A DNA stretch of 64,000 nucleotides from Thereva unica (Eukaryota > Arthropoda > Insecta > Diptera > Therevidae), in NCBI GenBank assembly GCA_949987705.1, contig OX465283.1, positions 91,871,813 through 91,935,812 on the forward strand. Reading direction: 5' to 3'. Below are positions 10,762 to 21,500 of this stretch, one piece after another. A model generated the notes under the pieces. The model searched no databases and was not told the origin of the DNA. It was given only the letters and a program-made list of their open reading frames with translations. The translations under genes were made by a program, and so were the position numbers. Within the stretch, counting starts at the first letter, position 1. The number at the start of each line of letters is the position of its first letter.

Positions 10762-10890
10762 TATCATAACGAAACTGTGTCTTCATTGTAATTTTCTTTG
10801 AACGTAGCATTTTGCACTGTTGATGTTGAAATAGGCTCTATTTCTTCCTTTTTGTACTTTTCCACCTGAGTTTTGCCGAAAAGTGCCAAA

Positions 10891-11431
10891 TAAGGTTAAT
10901 TTTCACAGTGCTTATAACTTCAAAAGTAAAAGCCGCAGCATAATAGTTGTGAGACATTATTCATAGAAAATTGTCCAAGCTTTCTAATTTTGCAAAAAAA
11001 AGTATTGGTTAATTACGTGTTTTTTGGAGAAAAATGTGGTTGAAGTTGAAATTTTAGTAAAAAAATATCTAATATCAGTAATATATCTAATAGGGTTACA
11101 AAAATACAGGGTAATATGTAAACCAATACCAAAAAAAATTTCAAAGCGCCCTAGCGGCTAAACCGTTACGATTTCCCCTCCCCCACTCAACGATTTTTTG
11201 TTCGTCTATCCAAGACCTATCCACAGCCCAACTCATCAAGTAACTGATGCACCCTGTATACTAATATGTACAGACATTTTTGAAGGTACCTATAATTTTG
11301 CATAAGTGTTTTCTGTTAAAAAAATAGTTTTTGTTTTTCATTTAATCACAGTTTTTGGAGTAAACATTTTGGTTATATATTTCTTAAATCTACCCATCAG
11401 TAATTATAAAGTTAACAATAAATGTTATATA
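10891..11431. other. non-coding repeat-like stretch with a small inverted-end unit
   Basis: No coding similarity. Inverted ATACAGGGT / ACCCTGTAT ends at 11104-11112 and 11251-11259 delimit a 156-bp unit that resembles short arthropod MITE-like repeats. A target duplication is not clear. Confidence 0.35.
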
Positions 11432-11439
11432 TGTACTTT

Positions 11440-12430
11440 CAGGGCCGGCACTCGGATTTTTTGCACCCGGTGCACTATGCCATATTGCGCCCCATAAGCT
11501 GTTCATTTTTGAACGCAGTAAAGGACACTGGAAACGTACAAACACTCACTGGATAGAAGAAATAATTTTCATATTTTGCGCAATATATAAGATTGCACTA
11601 TGCGTAAAACATAAAAAAAGATTACATAGATAGGGGATTTTACATAGGTCAACATCCAACCAACCAAAATGTGCTAAAAAAGTAGCTTGCGGAGAAACGT
11701 GTAGGAGAAGACGATGAGGTGAGCAGATTTTTTGAACTTCTGAATTGTTTCACTGAATTTTTGGATCAAATTTTTGCTGAAAGTCGAGTCGTGTTTCATG
11801 ACAAGTCATTTGAGTAGAAGAAAGTGAAGTTTCAGTTGATTTAGGACTTTCAGCAGAGGGTTTAGAGTGGAAATGCTAAGTTGAGTTTAGGCCCCTTTAC
11901 TGAAAGTCGTGATTCGGTTAAAACTTCACTTTCTTCAACTCAAACGACTTGTCATGTCGTGACGACTCGACTTTCAACACAGGGGTCATAGTCATTCTAA
12001 CGTATCGTTCGTTGGAAAAGTTGGCTTTTGTGGAAACCCATGCGACTTCTTTATCGAATTTCAAAAGAGAATAGACGATTACCAACAATTATTGTTGGTT
12101 GACCCTATGAAACTGGCCATATTAATTTGTTACACAGTCAAGGAACAAACAAAAAAGAGCATTTAGAGAGGAATTCTCGTCACAAGGAAGGTTGTTCTGC
12201 TCTGGAAACTTCTTGCACGAGGAGAAGTAAAATTTCCCTGGTTTGACAAAGTACGAGAAAATATATTGGGTAAAATTGTGTAGTTTCTTGGAACCGTGAA
12301 ACTACTTTCATCTTTCTTTTTTTTTTCAAAGTTTAAAATTTTATTCAAATCTTAATTTCTGAAATTGCGCCCCCCAGAAATTGCGCCCGGTGCAAGTGCA
12401 CCATTCGCACCTATGAAAGCGCCGCCCCTG
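11440..12430. mobile_element. non-autonomous hAT element
   Basis: The ends are CAGGGCCGGC and, inverted, CAGGGGCGGC. Perfect 8-bp duplications TGTACTTT lie at 11432-11439 and 12431-12438, the hAT length. The 991-bp interior has no transposase, but it contains its own inverted pair (about 11779-11835 against 11924-11977), so it is itself built on a fold-back. A related piece recurs near 63665-63740. Confidence 0.9.
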
Positions 12431-12438
12431 TGTACTTT

Positions 12439-12873
12439 ATATAAAACAGAAGTTATACGAATTTTTCTGAATTCATTTCAGAGGTACCTATACTTTTGCG
12501 ACTCACTGTAAGTACATATAACTACAGCGATCCATGATCATACTATTTGGTTACTGGATTTATCCCTTGACATCTGGAGTCCGGTTTCAACCCCAGGGAG
12601 TATGTTGACGCCACACATTTGAAATCATAATATTACCTTTTATTTGTTCGACTTAAAAACACAGAATGTAAACAAACCCACATCACATCGACCGGCTCAC
12701 ATCTATACATAATACAAAACAATGCAAAACAATTGACAGACGGTTTCCAATAATATTTATATACCGCCAAGGGCTTTACGTCGAAGTGCGTGAAAGAGTT
12801 AAATTTGATAAAATGTTCAGGCGTTCTCTAGATTTGGATTTGAAGCGGTCGACGTGTTTTGGAGTTTCTTTTT
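12439..12873. other. unassigned AT-rich stretch
   Basis: No reading frame worth naming. A box-B-like GGTTTCAACCCC at about 12584 is the only notable motif, with no matching box A or cloverleaf, so no RNA gene is called. Confidence 0.4.
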
Positions 12874-12990
12874 AACTTCCCAGTATAGGAAGTTATTGTA
12901 TTCGGTCCGAAAATCGAAATCGAAAATTTCAACGTAATTTCATCTTTCAAGGTCCCAGGAGCAATTTAAGCAAAAAATTGGGAGGAAGTA

Positions 12991-13022
<32 letters not shown>

Positions 13023-14489
13023 TACGGATGTGGTCATTTTTTCCTGCACGATATCGCGCGTACCAAAACTGATATCGACTTCGTTGAGGTGTCGTTCGAA
13101 GCGTATTAACCGAAATATGATCTGAAAAGATTTTCATGAAATTCGGCCCAGCCGTTTTTTTGTTTAAGCAACGTAAGTGATTTTTGTACCTACACAATAT
13201 CGCCCGAACCACGAAAGATATTGACTTACTTGAGGTGCCGTTCGAAGCGTATTAGCGACAATATAATCTGAAAAGATTTTTATAATATTCGGTCCAGCGG
13301 TTTTTAACTTCCCAGTATAGGAAGTTATTGTATTCGGTCCGAAAATCGAAATCGAAAATTTCAACGTAATTTCATCTTTCAAGGTCCCAGGAGCAATTTA
13401 AGCAAAAAATTGGGAGGAAGTATGTGTGTGTGTGTGTGTGTATGTGCGTACGGATGTGGTCATTTTTTCCTGCACGATATCGCGCGAACCAAAACTGATA
13501 TCGACTTCGTTGAGGTGTCGTTCGAAGCGTATTAACCGAAATATGATCTGAAAAGATTTTCATGAAATTCGGTCCAGCCGTTTTTTTGTTTAAGCAACGT
13601 AAGTGATTTTTGTACCTACACAATATCGCCCGAACCACGAAAGATATTGACTTACTTGAGGTGCCGTTCGAAGCGTATTAGCGACAATATAATCTGAAAA
13701 GATTTTTATAATATTCGGTCCAGCGGTTTTTTGATTTAAATGACATAAGTGATTTTTGTACCTGCACGATACCGCGCGAACTAAAAACTATATCGACTTC
13801 ATTGAGGTGCCGAAAAACATTAATTCATCAATTTTATATACATTTTCGTCATCCTAATCTTGTAAGTGCGCACATTTAGTTTGACATTTTAGCGAAAATA
13901 TTGATAAACAATTGTGACAAATTCTCGGTATTATAGATAATACTCTATATCGTGGGTTTAGAAGCAGAAATCACTAAGTCAAAAACCATAGTTTTTAGTA
14001 AATCGATATTTAAGATGTTTGTGTCTCTGAAAATTTTGTAATGGCATATAATAGTAATCGGCTCAGTATACATTGTTTTTTAGATTTCTTAGTTTAGTTT
14101 ACAAAAGAATTGAAATAATTATTTAATTCTTATACTGGATTTTTAGATTAAAATGAAAAAACGCAACGACTTAATGAGTTTTGGCAGAAATGATTTTGTA
14201 GTTTTGTGTCATTATGGACAAGGTAAATCCGAAACTAACCCCCTAAAAACCTTAACAATATTAGTTTGCGGGCTATAAGGTATTGCCAGTATAAAGTTGG
14301 CATTATAAGACTTACTTTAGTATAAAAAACTAAAAACTTGAAAAATTGTACTTAGTGAATTCTGCTTGTAAACTAACGATATTGCCTATTGTTCATTTAT
14401 TATTAAAATATCCAATCATATATTCAACATCCATCATACTGGGAAGTTGATCGTGTGGACCGAAAGGGTCGAACCCACATCCCAACTAG
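12874..14489 (+). mobile_element. family A copy 1 (tandem-repeat-bearing interspersed element)
   Basis: It starts with the near-palindrome AACTTCCCAGTATAGGAAGTT. About 146-bp repeat units follow, each with a CTGCACGATATCG-type core and a CTGAAAAGATTTT block, and a (TG)n tract. The first 432 bp, including the 5' palindrome, is tandemly duplicated (12874 and 13306). A unique segment follows, then the 3' end: ATACTGGGAAGTTGATCG, a GGGT-CGA-ACCC hairpin, and CCCAACTAG ending at 14489. A 428-bp MITE interrupts it. Short minus-strand ORFs in the repeats are not genes. The superfamily is unknown; the hairpin plus CTAG end is Helitron-like. Confidence 0.7.
13951..14378. mobile_element. 428-bp MITE inside family A copy 1
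   Basis: The terminal inverted repeats are about 29 bp (CGTGGGTTTAGAAGCAG and CGTTAGTTTACAAGCAG, five mismatches over the full length). ATAT lies at 13947-13950 and again at 14379-14382. The homologous family A copy at 62304-63344 lacks this insertion and has a single ATAT there, which fixes the boundaries. Confidence 0.8.
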
Positions 14490-14575
14490 TCTTGAATTTG
14501 TAACTACTTGATTTGTGAATTTTACCTTGAATTTATCTGAAATAAAGAATAGTCAATATTAATCGGGCGTTTTTT

Positions 14576-15707
14576 AACTTCCCAGTATAGGAAGTTATTG
14601 TAATCGGTCCGAAAATCGAAATCGAAATATTCGACGTATTTTCATCTTTCAAGGTCCCAGGAGCATTTTAAGTAAAAAATTGGGAGGAGGTATTTGTGTG
14701 TGTGTGTGTGTGCGTACGTATGTGGTCATTTTTTCTTGCACGATATAGCGGGAATCAAAAATGATATCGACTTCGTTGAGGTGTCGTTCGAAGCGTATTA
14801 ACCGAAATATGATCTGAAAAGATTTTCATAAAATTAGATCGAGCCGTTTTTTTGTTTAAGTGATTTTTGTTCCTGGACGATATCGCCCGAAGCACGTATG
14901 ATATTGACTTACTTGAGGTGCCGTTCGAAGCGTATTAGCGGCAATATAATCTGAAAAGATTTTTATAATATTCGGTCGAGCGGTTTTTTGGTTTAAATGA
15001 CACAAGTGATTTTTGTACCTGCACGATATCGCGCGAACTATAAAAGATATCGACTTAGTTGACGTGCCGTTTGAAGAGTATTAACCAAAATATGATCTGA
15101 AAAGATTTTCATAAATTTCGGTCGAACCGTTTTTTTGTTTAAACGACATTTATGATTTTTATACCTGCACGCTACCGCGCAAACTAAAAACTATATCGAC
15201 TTCATTGAGGTGCCGAAAAAAGAATATTAACGAAGAAATGCTCTGAAAAGAATTTCATGATATTTGGTCGGGCCTTTTTTGTTTAAATAGAAAACTTCGG
15301 CTAATTGTCATAAAGACCTTAAATTGACAAGTTTTGCTAATATCTAATAAACTCGATGGAATGAGACCCGTTCTAAACGAAGTGATCTTTTTTGGGTTCT
15401 GCACAGCGATAGCCTTGGAACAAAACATATCTTGCCAAAATCCGACAACCTTTCAAAATCGTGCAAAAATTTCAATACCCTTTAGAAACAGCGCGAATAT
15501 TTCAAACCTTGGATTAGCACTTTTTGACGGGGAATTGTTTTCTACGCGTGATACAGTTTCAGAAAATTGCGGTTAATCCCGGGATTTCCAGTAGTTACCG
15601 CAAAATTTGTTCTTTTTGGTCAAGTCTGACAAGTAATTAAGAGTTGCAGTTTTGCTAATCTCCGCAAAGCTTTGGAATTTCCAAATGAAGTCATTCCCTT
15701 CCCAGTT
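14576..15707 (+). mobile_element. family A copy 2, left part (split by the BEL element)
   Basis: It begins with the AACTTCCCAGTATAGGAAGTT end, has the (TG)n tract and about four diverged 146-bp units to about 15290, then unique sequence to the BEL insertion point. The matching 3' end is at 25340-25674. Confidence 0.65.
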
Positions 15708-16619
15708 TGTTCAGGGACGAGCCCCTAAAACCGACGAGCCACCAAAACCGAATTAAAAATTATGAAGCTTTATCTAAAATAATATTACAAAAAAAATTGT
15801 AACCAATTTCCATAGTAAATCTAATGTCAAAGAAATTACCTGCAAGGAGATCTTGATATCTTAAAGTCACTTTTTCACAATATAAACAACTAACCTTGAC
15901 ACTTTCATTTTAAAAAAATGTAAATAAACTTATGTGTCAATGGCATTAACACCCGGCCTGTTTTACCGACCTAATTTAAAGTTTTAAAACCTCACAAATA
16001 GAGTACGCAAATAGAGTACTGAAAAGGAAACTAGTTTCCTCTCCCAAAATCTTTTACAAGGACAAAAAGGTCAACCCGGTCCTTCGTAGGGGACTAGGGA
16101 TCATGATTTTGCACTTTCATTTTAGCCAGGAGAGAGTGTTCCAATTTTTAGTAACAATATTTAAAAGGATTTTATAAATTTCAAAGATTATTATCAGTGT
16201 CTCAATTTTTAGTAACAACTTTGAAGGGATTTTCAAATTCCAAGATTATTATCAGTGTTTCAATTTCTAGTAACAATTTTTGAAGTTCCATTTTTTTATA
16301 TATATGTTTTATAATTAATCAACAATCGTGAAATATGTGAAATCAATTGTGAATTAATGAACTAAAACAAAAATAAAATTTATACATTGTGAGCAAACAT
16401 GTTTTTATGGTCTAAATGAAGAATGAATTTCAAAGACTTGCTGGTCGAGAGGTAGGAAAGAAATCTGAGATGCGAGAGGTCCCCGGTTCAAGTCGCAACA
16501 AAGGACGACGAATATATTTTCTATTTTTATTAAATACATTTTCTTTTTATTATTATTATTTGTGAATTTGGCAGGATTTGGTCGCTACAAACAGGGAACT
16601 CCAGCTACACCTCAAAACA
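15708..16619 (+). repeat. 5' LTR
   Basis: Starts TGTTCAGGGACGAGCC and ends CACCTCAAAACA. It presumably carries the promoter; an AATAAA is present at about 16371. A tRNA-like box A/box B pair lies near the 3' side. Confidence 0.95.
16442..16494 (+). other. tRNA-like box A/box B pair inside the LTR
   Basis: TGGTCGAGAGG (box A-like, 16442-16452) and GGTTCAAGTC (box B-like, 16485-16494) are spaced as in a tRNA gene. The T-stem does not pair well, so a functional tRNA is unlikely. The same sequence is in the other LTR near 25157-25209. Confidence 0.4.
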
Positions 16620-16636
16620 TGGTCCTTCGAGCCGGA
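16620..16636 (+). other. primer-binding site, tRNA-Tyr type
   Basis: TGGTCCTTCGAGCCGGA directly abuts the 5' LTR. Its complement ends in ...GGACCA and matches, from memory, the 3' end of animal tRNA-Tyr (acceptor CCTTCGA). Confidence 0.8.
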
Positions 16637-16651
16637 TTTTATCGAAAACAT

Positions 16652-16786
16652 AATGAATTCCGAAGTGTGAAAAACGGCAATGAATTCCGAAGTGTGAAAA
16701 ACGGCGATGAATTCCGAAGTGTGAAAAACGGCGATGAACTCCGAAGTGTGAAAAACGGCGATAAATTCCGAAGTGTGAAAAACGTA
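16652..16786 (+). repeat. 27-bp direct repeats, five copies, in the BEL leader
   Basis: Units contain GAATTCCGAAGTGTGAAAAA; copies differ at one or two bases. Units of 27 bp keep any frame, but no Met-initiated protein here resembles gag, so this is treated as leader sequence. Confidence 0.85.
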
Positions 16787-17036
16787 ATGAAAAACGGTAT
16801 GAAAAACGGTTCAAAACAGTTTGAAAAAGGCGTGAAAAATAGTCCGAGAACGGGTTGAAAAACGGTGCCAAAACAATTCGAAAACGGTCCGAAAACGGGT
16901 TGAAAAAAAACGGAGTGAAAGTTGGTGAAAGAATGAACTAAAGATACACCAATTAAATGAGGATATATTGAACTATTGGCAGATGGAAGGATTAAAAGTG
17001 AGTAACATCCACAAGGTTTCATTTTTATTTTTCATC

Positions 17037-17660
17037 TTTTATTAAACATTTTAAGATTGAGTGAAATTAGAATCAAGATCCATAGACAAAATTTTATTTT
17101 TTATCTTAAACAAGATTCTTAGACAAATTTTCGTTTTTCATTTTTTACTAAACATTTTAAGATTGAGTGAAATTAAAATCAAGATCCATAGACAAAATTT
17201 TATTTTTTATCTTAAACAAGATTCTTAGACAAATTTTCGTTTTTCATTTTTTACTGAACATTTTAAGATTGAGTGATAATACAAGCAAGATTCCACGACA
17301 ATTTTTATTTTAACATTTTAAAGTTTGAGTGATAATAAAAGCAGGATTCCACGACAAATTTTTATGTTTTTATTTTAACATTTTAAAGATTGAGTGATAA
17401 TAAAAGCAGGATTCCACGACAAATTTTTATTTTTTATTTTAACATTTTAAAGATTGAGTGATATTAAAAGTAAGATTTCAAGACAAATTCTTTTATCTTT
17501 CATTTGGTATTAATCATTTTAAGGAAGGAGTGAATTTGAACGACAAAATTTATTTGTTTTATGTTTATCCAAACATTTTTTTTAATCCTGAGTGAAATTA
17601 AACGCACGACTATAAGAAAAGGTTTTATTCTTCATTTTTTAATAAATATTTTAAAATTGA
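17037..17660 (+). repeat. AT-rich imperfect tandem repeats in the BEL leader
   Basis: Two units of about 110 bp (from 17050 and 17160) are followed by three or four shorter units of about 70 bp, sharing a TTTTAAGATTGAGTGA core. No coding potential. Confidence 0.75.
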
Positions 17661-17975
17661 GTGAACTTAAATGTATGAATACAATAAAGATATTATATTT
17701 TTTATTTTTCTGAAAACAAAAAAAAAATTAAATATTACATAAGCTTTGGGGAACATATAAATGCAACATAAATTTAGTTGATCACATTGTCAACTATACG
17801 TTACAGAGTGAGCTATGTCACAATGATATGGAAAAGTACCTTTAATTATTAATGTCTGCTGCTACTCAGTAAACGACCAGTCTCTTCAACGAATTATTCC
17901 CTCTTTAGTTAATGTTTTAACATTATTGAAACAACATCTGGATCTGAAAGTCTCTCGTATCTATCGTATATTAAG

Positions 17976-18530
17976 TAATCAGTACCTACCTCAGTGAATA
18001 TAGTACAAGGAGCTATTGTACATTCAACGTTTATCTTTAAATCGTATCGAGACATTTGCAATTTATCTTATACATCAAACATTATAGTAAAGAATCAATA
18101 CCTACCTCAGTGAATACAATACAAAAGTTATTGTATATACAACGACCAATCCTTAAAGCGTATCGAAGCAACATTTGAAATTTATCTTATACATCAAACA
18201 TTTACTGCGAGTGATCAGTACCTACCTCAGTGAATACAATACAAAAGTTATTGTATATACAACGACCAATCCTTAAATCGTATCGAAACAACATTTGAAA
18301 TTTATCTTATACATCAAACATTTACTGCGAGTGATCAGTACCTACCTCAGTGAATACAATACAAAAGTTATTGTATATACAACGACCAATCCTTAAATCG
18401 TATCGAAACAACATTTGAAATTTATCTTATACATCAAACATTTATAGCGAGTGATCAGTACCTACCTCAGTGAATGCAGTACAAGAAGTTATTGTACATT
18501 CAACGTCTATCCTAAAGTCGTACCCTTGTG
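17976..18530 (+). repeat. 120-bp tandem repeats just before gag-pol
   Basis: Five copies with starts near 17976, 18092, 18213, 18333 and 18453, each with AGTACCTACCTCAGTGAAT. The third and fourth are nearly identical. The last ends just before the gag-pol start. Confidence 0.85.
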
Positions 18531-18575
18531 TAATTGAAACAAAAGCGTTCGGATTTTGTCATCAAATTAATCAAC

Positions 18576-21500
18576 ATGGAGGCGGCCCTCATTCAACAAC
18601 AAGTGCAACGCGAGCTGCTGACGAAGTGCATCGTAAACGTTAAAAAGGAGGCTAAGGACCGAAGAACGAAGTCTTTTTATACCAGAAGATTGAAACAATT
18701 TGAAGAATTATGGGAGGATTACGAAAAACAACATAAAATCATACTTACACTGCAATATTCGGACGATAAATTCGACTCCAAAACATGTCCGTATTTCAGA
18801 GATCAAGTGTATGACCAAATGGCAGATCATTTTATGACGAATGTGGTCATTCTAGAAGAGTGCATCGAGAACCTATCATCTCCAAAACGACCAGCGACTG
18901 CGTTCGACACCCCCACAGCTAACACAAACGAGGCAAACACTGCAACATCGATCAAATTACCAAAATTGGCCATCGATAAGTTCCGGGGCGACTACAAAAA
19001 ATGGACAACCTTCTTCGACTTATTCAATACTATGATCCATCAAAATAGATCTTATGCACCGGTCCAAAAACTGCAGTATTTAAAACTTCTCTTAGAGGGA
19101 GAGCCAGAGAACTTGATCAAACATTTGCAAATCACGGACAACAACTACGAACCGGCTTGGGCACTATTAAAGGAACGTTATGATAATAAGAGAGTGCTCG
19201 TCAATTCACAACTAGAAGTATTGCTAAATCAACCTGTTTTATTAACGGAATCAACTCAGGGTATCAGACAATTGTTGGACACGACTACCGAATGCCTATT
19301 ATCATTACAGAATTTAAAGGTCGATGTTTCACAGTGGGATCCATTGGTGGTTCATTTGGTTATGAAGCGTCTTCCTTCTGCGACTCATCAATTATGGGAG
19401 CAATCTATTAGTAAGCACAGTGATTTACCAAAATGGACAGAACTACAAGAGTTTCTCAAAACTCGATTTAGGACCTTAGAAGCAGTTTCTTTGAAGAAAA
19501 CAGTTGCCAACCAGATGTCGTCGAAATCCATCATACAAAAACTTCACCCCCGGACATTTCACATCGCGACACAATCGACATGCCCAGTGTGTTCTCAAGT
19601 GCACAGCATAAGACAGTGTCCTCAATTTCTAGGACTACCCACTAAAGAGAAGGTGAACACAGTAAAAAGGAACCGACTATGCTTCAACTGCCTCGGTTCT
19701 GGACACTCATCCTCAAATTGTCTCAGCAAACGGACATGTCAACGATGTAATCGACGTCATCACTCGTCACTTCACCTTAATAACTCGCCCGGCCTACAGC
19801 AGCATCATCAAATCACCAAAATGAAAGACCAAAGTGCGGCGGCAGACAGAACTCACACCAGTGCGAATGCCGTAGTGATCAACTCGTCAGATGACTCCAA
19901 TCTTGAAAATATGCTGACCACGAATGAAGTCACGACAACCAAACTGGGTTCTTATATGGTAAACAAATCACACACCGACCAAGTTCTTCTAGCCACCGCC
20001 CTAGTCAGGGTCGTTTCGCCGAATGGAAAGGAGCAAGTAGTCCGGGCCTTGGTTGATCAAGGGTCACAGGCATCTTTCATAGCGGAGACCATCACACAAG
20101 ATTTGCAGTTGAAGCGAGAACCAGTCAACGTTACAATCAGAGGAGTGGAAAATGAGGAGTTAAGCTGCGCGAAGTACAAAACCAATTTTACCATCAAACC
20201 CCTTAACAGCAGTGATGTCAGTGTCGAAGTAGTGGGATTAGTGCTTCGAAGAGTGACAAATATGTCATCTTTGCAAACAGCATGTAGACACCAATGGACA
20301 CATCTGAGGAATCTCCAGTTAGCAGATCCTGGCTACCATCGATCCGGGAAAATAGATTTATTATTGGGAGCAGACGTCCACAGTAAAATAGTGATGGAAG
20401 GTCTCATCAAGGGCAGAGAGGGGACTCCAATAGCACAACGAACGAGCATGGGATGGATATTATCCGGGCCAGTCCAGAACGAAGACAGAGAACCCAGCAG
20501 TATCCAAGTACTCCACGTTTGCGCTGATCTCGATAAGCAATTAAAAAGTTTTTGGGAATTGGAAGAGATACCAGAAAAAACCTTATGTACAGATGAAGAA
20601 GCGGAATGTGAAGCTCTCTTTGAACGAACCACGGCTCGCTTAGAGGATGGACGATACGAAGTACAACTACCCCTTAAGCCGACTACTGAAAAAATGCATT
20701 TAGGAAAATCTAAGAACATTGCGATTTCCAGGCTTCTACAGATGGAACGACGATTTGCGAAAGACTCGGAATTGTATAAAGAGTATACGAAATGTTTCGA
20801 TGAATATTTACAACTAGGGCACATGACCAAGGTAACCTCAACTGAAGAAGACCATCAACAAACGCTGAATGGAACAGAGATGTATTCTTGTAGCTATCTG
20901 CCACACCACGGCGTAGTGAAGGAAACGAGCACGACTACCAAGTTACGAGTTGTTTTTGATGCTTCCAGATCAACACACAGTGGCATCTCACTAAATGATA
21001 TGATGCTAAAGGGACCAGTCATACAGGATGAATTAACTGCCTTATTGATTCGTTGGCGTAAGTATCGGATTGCATTCACTGCCGATCTGGAAAAGATGTA
21101 CCGTCAAGTGCGAGTACGAGCTGCGGACACGGAGTACCAACGGATTGTCTGGCGGTCTTCCCCTACTCATCCCATAACAGAATATAAATTGTTGACGGTA
21201 ACATTTGGAACAAAAAGTGCACCTTACCTAGCCACGCGCGCAATAAAACAACTGGCTCTCGACGAAAAGGAAAAATACCCCAAAGCATCCGATGTCACTT
21301 TGTCCGATTTTTACGTCGACGACTTATTATCTGGAACCCAAAGTATCAGTGAAGCATTAATAGTACAAAGGCAACTACTACAAATGATGAAGGCGGGTGG
21401 TTTCTCTCTCAGAAAGTGGTCGTCAAACTGTAAAGAGATTTTGGAAGCAGTACCATCGCAATATCGAGAAACGAACTTACCCTTCGAAATTTCCTATGAT

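Larger units (their letters stand above)
8449..10890 (-). pseudogene. piggyBac-like transposase pseudogene, split by a Tc1 element and 3'-truncated
   Basis: Cut-and-paste transposase of the piggyBac superfamily on the minus strand. From the N-terminus: a fragment at about 10880-10764, then the Tc1 insertion, continuation from 9481 (VDIQKELCEKL and GLLLLSGYHTLHSVEDYW), a 64-bp intron, then LRPFFNTINRKF and LSIDEHVVAYFGRHS (first catalytic Asp), a frameshift near 8900, and VFYDIFFTSY (second catalytic Asp) with LLCLLSEKGFCATGTVR. Coding similarity stops at about 8449, before the GVD motif that should supply the third Asp; the Helentron right end begins there. The gene is inactive. Confidence 0.85.

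Noticed and set aside
12940..13638. Two similar minus-strand ORFs of 88-90 aa
   Set aside because: Both arise from the 432-bp tandem duplication in family A, run through a (TG)n tract and share no known protein motif.
16652..16786. Possible CRISPR-like array
   Set aside because: Repeats are head-to-tail with no unique spacers, in a eukaryotic retrotransposon leader.
16605..17022. Minus-strand ORFs of 88 and 127 aa with repeated peptides
   Set aside because: They are translations of the 27-bp repeat array and flanking leader; low complexity and antisense to the element.
18534..18575. Upstream start for BEL gag-pol at 18534
   Set aside because: The codon there is TTG immediately after an in-frame TAA; the first ATG is 18576 in a good initiation context.
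20333..20830. 165-aa minus-strand ORF within the BEL gag-pol
   Set aside because: Opposite-strand shadow of a strong coding sequence; no motif of its own.
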